From: Planctomycetaceae bacterium
GTDB lineage: Bacteria; Planctomycetota; Planctomycetia; Pirellulales; Thermoguttaceae
Length of the DNA: 30,368 nucleotides
Assembly: GCA_009783865.1 (NCBI GenBank)
Contig: WRCR01000007.1
Location: forward strand, 1 to 30,368
Reading direction: 5' to 3'
A program made the translations under genes and the position numbers. Below the pieces are notes generated by a model that did not search any database, was not told the DNA's origin, and saw only the letters and a program-made list of their open reading frames with translations. Shown piece after piece: positions 1 to 8,333 of this stretch (the first letter of the stretch is position 1; every line of letters begins with the position of its first letter).

Positions 1-1351
1 CGATTTGCATTTCAAGGATGGCACGAAGTTGTTGCGACTGCGCGGTGGTTTGGAAATCCTTCGCCGATTGAAGCGACACTTGTAGTTTCTTGCGGATGAT
101 GTCCCGCGTTCGGTCTTTTCGTATGGCAGTATAAAGTTCCTGAAGCGGAGGAAGTATAAACGTTTCCCCAGACGAGGTTGAACTCCAGTCGGCAAAATGT
201 TCTGCACAAAAGTTTCCAGCCCCTTCGAGGAGATAATTGATTCCGTTTTCGTATTTTCCCTCTTTGAAGAGTGCTGTCGCCAGTTCCGAAAAGAACATTT
301 CGGTTCGCCCCATCTGCCAAGGGCGTTCGACACTGGCAAAAATTTTCTCTAATTCACGCGCTTGTTTCACGGCTTGCTCAATGTTCCCATGTTTCAAATC
401 GTACATAGCAAGAGCAAGCATGGCTTCGCATCTATCAAAGACGTTTTTCGTTGTATCTACCAGCGTTTGCAATTCTTCGCGACTTGGTGTCTCGCCGAAT
501 CTGAGATTGCCATGTCCCGTCTGGTTCCTGTATATATCCTCCCGTTTTTGCTGTTCTCCCACTTCCATAAGATAGGCGGTAAATTCCTTTTTGATTTCGG
601 GTTCAGCAAGAGCATCAACAAACCCTGTGGTCATTTCGAGAGGGATATACCGGAATAATTGGAGAAATAATTCTTTCCGCATGCCTTCGCAAGTTTTGTT
701 GTCAGGTATTCGGGTAATGAAGTTCAATCCCCTTTCGAGTGTCCCCGTTTTTCGTTTGAGTGCTTCAAGTTCAGAACCCGGTGCATACGGTCGCCCTGGA
801 TTTACTCCCATGCCATAGATGACACCGCGTAATGCCTCACGAAAACGGGAGGCACCTGTTTCATAGTGACCATCATAGATTTTGTCGGAAAAATCATCGC
901 TGCATCGGGCGATTAAGTCGTCAAAGAATTCCTGCGGATAGAAATCGTCGGCAGACAAAATACTTCTTCTGCCTTCACCGTGATCGTAAAAACGGTTCAG
1001 TTGTTTAAAAAACGAATCGGTCTGAAGCATAAAAGGCATATCAACGAACTTTTTATGTGTCAGTCGAAGCGCAACTTTGGCGGCTTCCTTGTCTCCAATA
1101 TCTAACAAGGACAGTGTGATGTTTTTGAGCGAATGGACGCGATTACGAAATAATGAACCCTGCGTGTATCGCGGTGTCCGATTGACAACGGCAAGGGCTT
1201 CGACAATGACCGGATAGCGTTTCAGAATGTCCCGCTCTTCTTGCGTGAGAACGCTGCACAGTACAAGTTGGTCAATGTCAATGTCGGCTTGGGCGTTGAT
1301 GCCAACGGCGAGGACGAATAACAAAACGAGACAAGAAATGTAATTGTTCAT
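1..1351 (-). CDS. Exported helical-repeat protein of unknown function, 3' end outside window
   Basis: The reverse complement reads open for 450 codons from the ATG at 1349-1351 to the window edge, so the gene is incomplete at its C-terminus. The start is well supported: AGGAG lies at 1359-1363, seven bases upstream. The first 22 residues (MNNYISCLVLLFVLAVG...NAQA) form a typical Sec signal peptide, with likely cleavage after AQA. The rest is soluble and mostly helical, with TPR-like stretches around residues 315-385 (AMLALAMYDLKHGNIEQAVKQ and ATALFKEGKYENGINYLLEGA are recognisable pieces). I do not recognise a named family. It starts 34 bases after the GspF-like gene on the same strand and is probably cotranscribed with it. 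An extracytoplasmic scaffold or adaptor role is only inference from the signal peptide and repeats. Confidence 0.85.
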   Translation of the reverse strand, partial: MNNYISCLVLLFVLAVGINAQADIDIDQLVLCSVLTQEERDILKRYPVIVEALAVVNRTPRYTQGSLFRNRVHSLKNITLSLLDIGDKEAAKVALRLTHKKFVDMPFMLQTDSFFKQLNRFYDHGEGRRSILSADDFYPQEFFDDLIARCSDDFSDKIYDGHYETGASRFREALRGVIYGMGVNPGRPYAPGSELEALKRKTGTLERGLNFITRIPDNKTCEGMRKELFLQLFRYIPLEMTTGFVDALAEPEIKKEFTAYLMEVGEQQKREDIYRNQTGHGNLRFGETPSREELQTLVDTTKNVFDRCEAMLALAMYDLKHGNIEQAVKQARELEKIFASVERPWQMGRTEMFFSELATALFKEGKYENGINYLLEGAGNFCAEHFADWSSTSSGETFILPPLQELYTAIRKDRTRDIIRKKLQVSLQSAKDFQTTAQSQQLRAILEMQI

Positions 1352-1385
1352 GATTTTTCTCCTGAACGTTAAGCCGGAGTACCGG

Positions 1386-2426
1386 CTAAATGCCAGCACC
1401 GGCATTTGTTAATACTCCGATGTAAAACATCGCTATGCGGAAAATTAACATTACGATAAACGCCATTATCATACCGTAGAGCAGAAAACCGCCGATGACG
1501 GAAACCGTCTTGAGTTGCATCAATCCTTCGGCAAGGTAGCGTCTTGACAGCCGCTGCATTACTTCCGGCAATTCGCCGGTTTGTTCGCCGGTCTCGACAG
1601 CCGTGACAAAATCGTTGTCAAACACTGGAAAGATGCCGGTGGACAACGACGAGAATGCTTCCGTTAAATTACCGCCGCATTCAATGGTGTTCACCACATC
1701 CGGCATTGCATCTGAAACCGGTGCATAACCGGCGGTGCTGAACGAAAGTTGCAGCGCGCGGCGGACATCCATGCCGGTTCGCATCGTCAGATAAAATGCC
1801 CACGTCAATTTCATCAGCGAAAGAAGACGAAATAACCGTCCGATTCGCGGTATTCTGTCGATAAAATGATGTACCAATCTGCTCCACTGTACACTCCGCT
1901 TTATCATAATATATGTTATGTATAACGCTGCCGCAACACAGGCGATAAAACAAACGTAGACAATGAAGCCGCGGAAACCGATAAGTCCGAAACCGAGAAT
2001 ATCAACTTCATTGCCGGTTATTTCTCGAATTACGCCCAGCAGAAGAATCACGAGACCGATAATTACCAGCGCGGCAACTAATTCAACGATAGGCAGAAAG
2101 AGCGACTTCGTAAAACTGCGGCGGACTTCGAGGAGTTCATCGTAGTAGTCGGCTAATTCGGTGAATGTTTCGGCAAGATGCCCGGACTCTTCGCCGACTT
2201 CCACGATGGTCGGAAACACTTCGCCGAGGGCTTTGTGATGCGGTTTCAGGGATTCCGCCAGTGTATTGCCGCACTGCAAGGATTCCGCAACGTCCTTCCA
2301 GATTTTCGGATGACGAGTGCGTTCCGCTTCACGCTTGATAGTGTCCAGCAATGACAGACCGGCACTGAGACAAATCCCCATTCGGCGGCAAAATTCGGCG
2401 AGTTCTTTGTGGGACATAGTCAACAT
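1386..2426 (-). CDS. Type II secretion / type IV pilus F-family inner-membrane protein
   Basis: The 346-residue product fits the GspF/PilC (T2SSF) family, the inner-membrane platform of type II secretion and type IV pilus machines. Two F-domain copies are visible. The first starts near residue 8 (LAEFCRRMGICLSAGLSLLD) and the second near 205, each with the family's G-x-L/M-x-x-A-L pattern and an E-x-G-E-x-x-G-x-L motif. Hydrophobic segments lie near residues 105-135, 150-175 and 315-340. It is slightly shorter than the usual 400 residues, mainly at the N-terminus. No GspE ATPase or pilin gene is nearby. It is 40 bases downstream of sat on the same strand. No clear ribosome binding site precedes either ATG (2426 or 2417), so the exact start is uncertain. 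Confidence 0.85.
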   Translation of the reverse strand: MLTMSHKELAEFCRRMGICLSAGLSLLDTIKREAERTRHPKIWKDVAESLQCGNTLAESLKPHHKALGEVFPTIVEVGEESGHLAETFTELADYYDELLEVRRSFTKSLFLPIVELVAALVIIGLVILLLGVIREITGNEVDILGFGLIGFRGFIVYVCFIACVAAALYITYIMIKRSVQWSRLVHHFIDRIPRIGRLFRLLSLMKLTWAFYLTMRTGMDVRRALQLSFSTAGYAPVSDAMPDVVNTIECGGNLTEAFSSLSTGIFPVFDNDFVTAVETGEQTGELPEVMQRLSRRYLAEGLMQLKTVSVIGGFLLYGMIMAFIVMLIFRIAMFYIGVLTNAGAGI

Positions 2427-2429
2427 GGC

Positions 2430-2457
2430 GCAGGATTAAAATCCTTGCTAATAAAGG
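2430..2457. repeat. Short intergenic repeat, copy A
   Basis: This 28-base stretch between sat and the GspF-like gene closely resembles 8261-8288. Both contain GCAGG, then A/G-TTA, AAATCCTT, A/G-CTAA and a purine-rich tail. The core forms a weak stem (ATTA/TAAT here, GTTAG/CTAAC in copy B) around AAATCCTT. The function is unknown, and two copies are too few to call it a family. Confidence 0.35.
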
Positions 2458-2466
2458 AATTGAACA

Positions 2467-3726
2467 TTACATTTTCATTGCGGCGGCAAGAATCTTACTT
2501 GTGGACGGACGCATAATTCGCGGGTCAACTTCTTGCCCTTCCAGCAGCGTTTTACGAACATCTTTGCCGCTGATGAAAACCGGCTTTTCGTCTTTGTGAT
2601 TCTCCATTAAGTCAACCCGTCCGGCACTTTCGTAGTATGCCGCAAAGCCGACTTTCAGCGGCTTGATTCGCAGGTCGCCGTTCAGGTTGTTGAAAATCTC
2701 CTGCGCATCGAAGTCGCCCCAGATTGCTGTTCCATCTGCATAAGGCGCATCGGCATGTTTGCGTCCGATAATCAAATCCGTAAATCCGAAGTTTTGCCGA
2801 TAAATTGCGTGCATCACCGCTTCTTTCGGACCGCCGTAAAACATTTTTATATCCAAGCCCAAGAGAATAACTCTGTCGGGAACACTGCCGCCGACCTTCT
2901 TCCAAAGTTCGGCATCGCTGTCGCCCTCACCGAGAGAGCGGTCGGTAATCAACGCTTCATAAGTTCTCATGCGAATCTCGGCATTGACATCATCGCCCTT
3001 TGTTTCGCCGACTAGCGGATTCAAACACGCACCGGCGTTATGTCCCTGCCGCAGAAGTTCTTCAAGACCGTACACCAAAGCGTATTCATGCGCTCTATGC
3101 AGCGGATTGCGGGTCTGAAAAGCAACTACCCGCTGCCAGTCCTTTGTGTCGAGCAACCGGCGAACGTCGGCTGGAGAAAGAACATACTTGCCGAAAGCAG
3201 GATTTTTAATCTGCGGAAACACTTTGATTTCACCGCCGGCGAGATGCGTCTTATCAGCATCTTGATTGAGAACCATGTCGCCGCCGGGATGGTCAGTGCG
3301 TTCCGTCAAATAAACGCTTTTCAGGTATTTTTCCTTATCCCAGGGAAATACGCTGCTCACTGTTAATACCGCAACGGTTTCGCCGCTGGAATTAACGACT
3401 GCAACATCGGTTTCGCCGCTGCTCGAAATTTGTTTCGCTAATTCGGATGTCAGCGGCAATGCCAGCGGAATTGTCCAAGCGTATAGTTTGCCGCCGTGTT
3501 CGATGACGGACTCATCGAGAACCCTGTTGTAAGTTTTTTCGTCCATTGGTCCGGTGAGTGGTGAAAGACCGCCGTCTCCGAAGCGGTAGACGGTTGACAA
3601 ATCAGCGTCGGACACCGGCAGTTTGATTAAACCGGCGGCTTTTTCTTTCATTTCCGGCAACTTGGTGGACGGAATAGTACAATTAACGGGTTCGGTCAAA
3701 CCGCCGTGAACAGCAATCAAAGACAT
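2467..3726 (-). CDS. sat: Sulfate adenylyltransferase (ATP sulfurylase)
   Basis: This enzyme makes adenosine 5'-phosphosulfate from ATP and sulfate, the first step of sulfate assimilation or, run in reverse, of dissimilatory sulfur metabolism. The 419-residue product has the PUA-like N-terminal region followed by the catalytic domain. The catalytic domain carries the nucleotide-binding motif Q-T-R-N-P-L-H-R-A-H-E and the later G-R-K-H-A-D-A-P segment that matches GRDHAG of typical Sat. I chose the ATG at 3726. The 53 codons upstream are Cys/Tyr-rich and unlike the family, and MSLIAVHGGLTEPVN matches usual Sat N-termini. No Shine-Dalgarno is present. It is divergent from tgt, and no APS kinase or APS reductase gene is in the window, so the pathway direction cannot be told. 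Confidence 0.92.
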   Translation of the reverse strand: MSLIAVHGGLTEPVNCTIPSTKLPEMKEKAAGLIKLPVSDADLSTVYRFGDGGLSPLTGPMDEKTYNRVLDESVIEHGGKLYAWTIPLALPLTSELAKQISSSGETDVAVVNSSGETVAVLTVSSVFPWDKEKYLKSVYLTERTDHPGGDMVLNQDADKTHLAGGEIKVFPQIKNPAFGKYVLSPADVRRLLDTKDWQRVVAFQTRNPLHRAHEYALVYGLEELLRQGHNAGACLNPLVGETKGDDVNAEIRMRTYEALITDRSLGEGDSDAELWKKVGGSVPDRVILLGLDIKMFYGGPKEAVMHAIYRQNFGFTDLIIGRKHADAPYADGTAIWGDFDAQEIFNNLNGDLRIKPLKVGFAAYYESAGRVDLMENHKDEKPVFISGKDVRKTLLEGQEVDPRIMRPSTSKILAAAMKM

Positions 3727-3779
3727 ATTATAAGTAATGTTAGTAGTGAGGGTTAGCAAATAATAATCATCTATGAAAC

Positions 3780-3807
3780 AGTATAATCTATATTTTTTGC
3801 AAGGCAA
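3780..3807 (-). promoter_or_regulatory. Probable sigma70 promoter of sat
   Basis: On the minus strand TTGCCT (3802-3807) is followed after 16 bases by TATACT (3780-3785). This would start transcription near 3773 and give a leader of about 45-50 bases before the sat ATG at 3726. It supports the shorter sat start. Confidence 0.5.
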
Positions 3808-3866
3808 GAGGAAATAGTGCCGATGTGAGCAGCGAGCGGGCGAGCAGCTAAATACCGGCTGGCGTA

Positions 3867-3895
3867 TTGACACAGCGGAATTCATGCACTACACT
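3867..3895 (+). promoter_or_regulatory. Probable sigma70 promoter of tgt
   Basis: TTGACA at 3867-3872 and TACACT at 3890-3895 are separated by 17 bases, an almost ideal sigma70 promoter. The predicted start point near 3902 lies downstream of the first in-frame ATG (3884), so translation should begin at the ATG at 3929. Confidence 0.6.
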
Positions 3896-3928
3896 GCAAC
3901 ACACGTTGATATTACTGCCGATAGTCCG

Positions 3929-5023
3929 ATGTTCACGCTAATTCACAAAGACAAGCATTGTTCCGCTCGAAGAGGTACTCTCGATACCGTTCACGCCAGC
4001 GTAGAACTGCCCGCGTTTATGCCGGTGGGAACACTCGGCACCGTCAAAGGTATTGAAATCGGCTTATTGAAACAAACCGGTTCACAGATGATACTCGGCA
4101 ACACATACCATCTTTCACTGCGACCGGGCGAAGAAGTCGTCCGAAAATTAGGCGGCTTGCACCGCTTCTGCGGCTGGGAAGGTCCAATCTTAACAGACAG
4201 CGGCGGCTTTCAAATCTTTTCACTGGCGCAAATCGCAAAAATTGACGAACACGGTGCGGTCTTCCGCTCTCACATTGACGGCAGCAAAGTGAACTTAACG
4301 CCGGAACGTTCCGTGAAGATTCAAGAAGCACTCGGCAGTGATATTGCAATGGTTCTCGACCACGTTGTCGGACTTCCAAATGAACGGCACGTGATAGAAG
4401 ATGCAATGCTGAGAAGCGTCCGCTGGGCAAAACGCTGCAAAGATGCCGCTGACCATCCGTATCAAAAATTGTTCGCCATCGTTCAAGGCGGACTTGACGA
4501 GAAACTGCGAATTCAATGCGCGGATATGTTGACCGAACTTGATTTTGCCGGTTATGCAGTCGGCGGTTTAAGTGTCGGAGAACCGCCGGAAAAAATGTAT
4601 GAAACACTGAATTGGACGGTGCCGCATCTGCCGGAAAACAAGCCGCGATACCTGATGGGAGTCGGCAAACCTGAAGATATTTTGAACGGTATTCTTCGGG
4701 GTATTGATTTGTTTGATTGTGTTATGCCGACCCGCAATGGACGCAATGCGCAGGCATTTACCGACAGCGGAACGCTGCGGCTGCGGAATGCAAAGTATCA
4801 GACCGATGACCGTCCGCTTGATGAGAATTGTCCTTGTCCTGCCTGCAAACGCAGCCGCGGTTATATTCGGCATCTTTTTATTTCCGGCGAGATGCTGGGA
4901 CCTATTCTGCTGACGATTCATAACCTGACGTACTATCAAACGCTTGTCGCCCGAGCAAGGAAAGCAATCGAAGAAGACCGGTTCACGGAATTTTATCGGG
5001 ATTATATGACGGCGGTTCGTTGA
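3929..5023 (+). CDS. tgt: tRNA-guanine transglycosylase (queuosine insertion)
   Basis: Tgt exchanges guanine-34 of GUN-anticodon tRNAs for the queuosine precursor preQ1. The 364-residue TIM-barrel protein shows all key sites. These are Asp90 in LTDSGGFQ, Asp144 in the substrate pocket, the nucleophile Asp263 in LFDCVMPTRN, and the zinc site Cys301, Cys303, Cys306 and His331 (CPCPAC...TIHNL). The pocket segment reads LDHVVGLP where E. coli has FDECTPYP, a lineage variant that keeps the Asp. An in-frame ATG at 3884 exists, but a good promoter overlaps it and RNA would start near 3902, so I start at 3929 (MFTLIHKDK). It converges with the methyltransferase-HNH gene, with 20 bases between the two stop codons. 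Confidence 0.95.
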   Translation: MFTLIHKDKHCSARRGTLDTVHASVELPAFMPVGTLGTVKGIEIGLLKQTGSQMILGNTYHLSLRPGEEVVRKLGGLHRFCGWEGPILTDSGGFQIFSLAQIAKIDEHGAVFRSHIDGSKVNLTPERSVKIQEALGSDIAMVLDHVVGLPNERHVIEDAMLRSVRWAKRCKDAADHPYQKLFAIVQGGLDEKLRIQCADMLTELDFAGYAVGGLSVGEPPEKMYETLNWTVPHLPENKPRYLMGVGKPEDILNGILRGIDLFDCVMPTRNGRNAQAFTDSGTLRLRNAKYQTDDRPLDENCPCPACKRSRGYIRHLFISGEMLGPILLTIHNLTYYQTLVARARKAIEEDRFTEFYRDYMTAVR

Positions 5024-5027
5024 ACCG
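5013..5027. terminator. Small hairpin across the tgt stop codon
   Basis: CGGTTC (5013-5018) pairs with GAACCG (5022-5027) across a GTT loop, and a further GG/CC pair can extend it past a bulge. It sits between two convergent genes. There is no T-run, so terminator activity is only a guess. Confidence 0.25.
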
Positions 5028-5043
5028 TCCGCTAAACCATAGT

Positions 5044-6270
5044 TCACTCTCCGAAAATAATTTTCGTTTTCATCATTCGTTCACGGGTTTCGATTTTCAT
5101 GCGCAGATATTCCATCGGTCTGGCACCTTTGATAGAATTGCACGAACCGCAGAGCAACTGATAGTTTTCATAATAATCGCCGCCGCCTTTTGACGATGGT
5201 TGAATGTGGTCAATTACAAGGTTACGTATTTCAAATTCAACACCGCAGGCATTACATTTTCCGTTCTGCTCTTTATACAATCGTTGTTTAACAGATGACG
5301 ACTTCGGTTCTCTCTTGACATCAGTCCGCACTGGTAACAATTCCGTTGCGACAAAGTCCTTGAAGAGTCCAGCATCGTCACTCAATCTTTCGACCAAAAT
5401 ACCTACGGCTTGTCTTTCGATATCGATGCCAATCCATTTTCGTCCTAACTGCTGGGCAGCAACACAGGTAGTTGCGCAGCCGCAAAACGGGTCCATTACA
5501 ATATCGCCTTCGTTGGAAGATGCTTTTATGATACGATGTAAAAGAGCAAGCGGTTTCTGTGTGGGATAGCCGGTTTTTTCTCTGCTAAAACTCTTGATGG
5601 CAATAGAATCTAAAATGTCGCCGCCGCTGCAATTCCATGTATCTTCGATGGGAATACCTTGTCCCACTGGCTTTTTACCATCCCTGCGGACATAATCTTC
5701 AGGATATTCTATGTATTCTTTGTTAAATACAAAATCGCTGCTTTTTGTATAATACAAAATTATATCGTGATTTCTAATAAACTTATTTCCCTTTGTTTTA
5801 TATCCCGAGACCCAGCCGATACGCCATACAATTTCGTTCCGAAAATTATTCCTGCCGAAGATACCGTCTAACAAACTTTTCAAATAGTGACTCGCTGTCG
5901 GGTCGCAATGCAGATACAAACTGCCGGTGTCTTTCAATACACGATGCATTTCGATGATGCGCTGCGCCATGTATGTCAAATACGCCATCATCGCCTTACC
6001 GTGAATGCCGCCGACCGTTGCGATATATTTCGCCAATTCAGGATACTTAACGGCAAGTGTATCAAGATAATGCTCGTTGACATCCTGCCACGTCCACATA
6101 TCTTTGAAACTGACTCCCGCTGCTCTGCTGCCGACAGGGGCAGAGTACATCCGTTTCGTGTTAAACGGCGGGTCGAGGTATATTAGGTCAACTAGTCCGC
6201 TGTTCAATCCCGAAAGAACATAGAGATTGTCGTTAGTGTAAAGCGTGTTGTGGAAAATGTGTTTTGTCAT
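5044..6270 (-). CDS. Beta-class DNA methyltransferase fused to HNH nuclease domain
   Basis: The 408-residue protein is an amino-methyltransferase (adenine-N6 or cytosine-N4). Motif IV is D-P-P-F-N-T (residues 33-38) near the N-terminus, and the SAM-binding motif I D-P-F-C-G-C-A-T-T comes later (about 258-266), followed by GRKWIGIDIE. This order defines the beta class. The middle, about residues 150-235, is the likely target-recognition region. Residues from about 320 form a compact HNH zinc-finger domain: C-N-A-C, then V-I-D-H-I-Q-P, then C-G-S-C-N-S-I-K-G, with the DH and both Cys pairs intact. No separate restriction gene adjoins it. The start ATG at 6270 lies 21 bases after the stop of the broken DUF4914-like gene on the same strand. 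Whether the HNH part cleaves DNA, and at which site, cannot be told. Confidence 0.88.
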   Translation of the reverse strand: MTKHIFHNTLYTNDNLYVLSGLNSGLVDLIYLDPPFNTKRMYSAPVGSRAAGVSFKDMWTWQDVNEHYLDTLAVKYPELAKYIATVGGIHGKAMMAYLTYMAQRIIEMHRVLKDTGSLYLHCDPTASHYLKSLLDGIFGRNNFRNEIVWRIGWVSGYKTKGNKFIRNHDIILYYTKSSDFVFNKEYIEYPEDYVRRDGKKPVGQGIPIEDTWNCSGGDILDSIAIKSFSREKTGYPTQKPLALLHRIIKASSNEGDIVMDPFCGCATTCVAAQQLGRKWIGIDIERQAVGILVERLSDDAGLFKDFVATELLPVRTDVKREPKSSSVKQRLYKEQNGKCNACGVEFEIRNLVIDHIQPSSKGGGDYYENYQLLCGSCNSIKGARPMEYLRMKIETRERMMKTKIIFGE

Positions 6271-6291
6271 ACATTCGCGTTTATCGCAGTA

Positions 6292-8186
6292 TCATTGATT
6301 CGGCATGAGAACTTCATAATCGCCGACTCCTCCGCCATCGAGACAGCATTCGATAATCCTGCGTCCCATCGGGTCTAGTGTCGCCTGAAGGAACGTTTGC
6401 AACTCTTCGTGAAAGAAATCGGTGAGCATTTTAGAACCGGCATCGTATCCTTCGGTCCGGTTTTCAGATTGTTCTTCGACCCGCAGCAGCCAAGTGGGAA
6501 ACGTCACACCCTCAATCTGCATCGACTTGGGGGTATAACCGAGCAAAGGACAACGTGCCTCTTAAGACGCTCAATCGGAAAACGTGCCGTTCCGCGCCGC
6601 GCTAAATACTCTCTGGCTATCCATTGCGGCATAAAACTAACTGCCCAGGCACCAACGTGCTGATTCGGCGTTAAGGTATATTGAACCTTCGGCGTATCGC
6701 GAATTTGCCGCAGTAAGATATTAGCATGGTCAACCCGGCAGCCGGTAGCAAAGGGCCAATAAGAACCGACTCCTTCGCTGGAAAGCCCTTCCGAAGTAGT
6801 AATGCTCGGATTTGCATAGCCGCGCGGAGCAACAAGCCGCCAAATCCACGCCAATGCCGGCGGCAGAATGTGCAGGTATCCCGCAATTCCATAACTCGGA
6901 TTAGCGGCGGTACACGGCGGCGTGCGAAGACCAAAATTACGAATCATCACGTCCACGGGCTTATCGACTACCAGCGGCATCAGATGTCGCGGCAATATGA
7001 CCCGCGGATTCGGACAGGGTTTGCCGGGAGCATCTTCAATGTGGTCCCAAATCAGACAAGTTGACCCCGGAACGGCATTGCAGTTCAGAAACAGCAGCGG
7101 TTCCTGCGGGTGAATCGTCAGTGCTTCCAAGTGCGGGTCGGTACCGTAGTGTGTAATGTGGTCAACGCGGACAAACCATGCCTTTTCCGCATCAAACACG
7201 GTCAAATAACCCGATGACCCGTTTGATTCTTCATAACACATAGCCATATCGTCCGTAACCGGATGCAGCGTACAAGTTTGATTGAGCGTCAGACGGCGTT
7301 CTTCTCCATTCATGACATTCTTTCCGATTTGTATGCGTCCATCTCCCTGCCGATGAACGTGTTCAAGCATTTCGCTTTTTCCTGAACCGCTTGCACCCTC
7401 GTGCATGAACGTCGTTACATTATCATACGGCGTGACAACTTGAACCGTCGAACCGTGGAGCGTAATCTGGTCTCCTTCTTCGCCGAAGTTAAGAAGAACG
7501 CCGTACACACCTTTTTTCGCACTTGGTCCCGGATACAGATTGTAGGAAAATACCTCGTGAATATCTTCCATTCGATTATGAACTACGACCTGCCGACCGC
7601 CGAAATGGGTGTGTCGAAACGGCGGGGCAAGATAGATGATGGCATTGACGAGGAAATTTCGCGGAATCGCTTCCGGCGATAAAAGTCCCTGAAGGTCGGC
7701 AAGTGCGCCGAGGAAAAAACCGGCATTGGACGGTGCTATCAGCAGCGCGCCGCGTCCGCTTTCTTCGCCGTGTCCACCGAGAATAAAAGCCATGACGCAA
7801 AGATTTTGCTTTTTCAGCCAATCGAATGTTTCCGCCCGCAATACATCGAAGTAAAAACCGAAGCGGTCGGCAAAAGCGCATTTATCGGTCGGCAGTGCAT
7901 CGCCGACAACAAGGCAGTCCGGGTCTCTCCGCCGCATTTCCGGTTCGCTGTAATTGATTGCAAGTCCGTTTTTGCAGCGGACGACAGTTGCTTCGGTAGT
8001 CAGTCCTTTGTTAGGAATGTCATAAGCGACTTCATAGACATCGGCATCGGTATCACCCATTGCTTTTCGGAAAACTTCGTCTCTGTCTTTGGGAAAACAA
8101 ACCGATTTTGCTTGTTTTAGTATCGAAACAATCTCGGCGGGAAGACGCAGGTTGCTCCAGTCATCGACAATACTGATGGTTCGCAT
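6292..8186 (-). pseudogene. DUF4914-like P-loop protein, interrupted by a frameshift
   Basis: A 560-codon frame opens at the ATG at 8186, with AAGGA just upstream. It carries a phosphate-binding loop G-A-S-G-S-G-K-S at residues 264-271. After HVVLC (about residue 548) the frame runs out in a short nonsense tail and stops near 6504. The adjacent frame continues at once with PLLGYTPKSMQIEGVTFP and runs to a stop at 6292. Joined, the two parts make about 634 residues. From its overall look I assign it to DUF4914, a family of roughly this size known in planctomycetes and with no firm function; that assignment is from memory and moderate. The break is at 6541-6551 (GTCCTTTGCTC on the coding strand). 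The rest is clean coding sequence, so the lesion is recent or a sequencing error. The promoter at 8233-8260 is intact. Confidence 0.7.
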
Positions 8187-8232
8187 AATATCCTTTGAAA
8201 AAGGGACGTAAAGAAGGCGGCAAACTGGCAGT

Positions 8233-8260
8233 ATTATAATAGAACAGCGGTTATTGACAA
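8233..8260 (-). promoter_or_regulatory. Probable sigma70 promoter of the DUF4914-like gene
   Basis: On the minus strand TTGTCA (8255-8260) and TATAAT (8233-8238, a perfect -10) are 16 bases apart, giving a leader of about 40 bases to the ATG at 8186. On the plus strand the same bases offer TTGACA at 8254-8259, with TACTAA 18 bases later at 8278-8283. A divergent promoter for the HAD gene may therefore share the -35 region. Confidence 0.6.
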
Positions 8261-8288
8261 GCAGGGTTAGAAATCCTTACTAACAGAG
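8261..8288. repeat. Short intergenic repeat, copy B
   Basis: This is the second copy of the 28-base motif at 2430-2457, with about 80 percent identity by eye and one indel. Here the stem is GTTAG/CTAAC around AAATCCTTA. It lies between the divergent DUF4914-like and HAD genes, just beyond the -35 box of the former. Confidence 0.35.
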
Positions 8289-8333
8289 ATACCGGTGTTG
8301 ACAATTCCGAAAATTTATGGAAAATGGTATGCT

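Noticed and set aside
237..818. Plus-strand open frames at the left edge
   Set aside because: They lie opposite the well-supported minus-strand gene with a signal peptide and AGGAG, and their translations show no family pattern.
3727..3885. N-terminal extension of sat from the ATG at 3885
   Set aside because: The extra 53 residues are Cys/Tyr-rich and unlike Sat, and a good promoter lies inside this stretch.
5013..5027. Strong terminator after tgt
   Set aside because: The stem is only six pairs and no T-run follows on either strand, so it is listed at low confidence only.
6541..6556. Programmed -1 ribosomal frameshifting in the DUF4914-like gene
   Set aside because: The overlap has no X-XXY-YYZ slippery heptamer in the reading frame and no obvious following stem, so a mutation or sequencing error is more likely.
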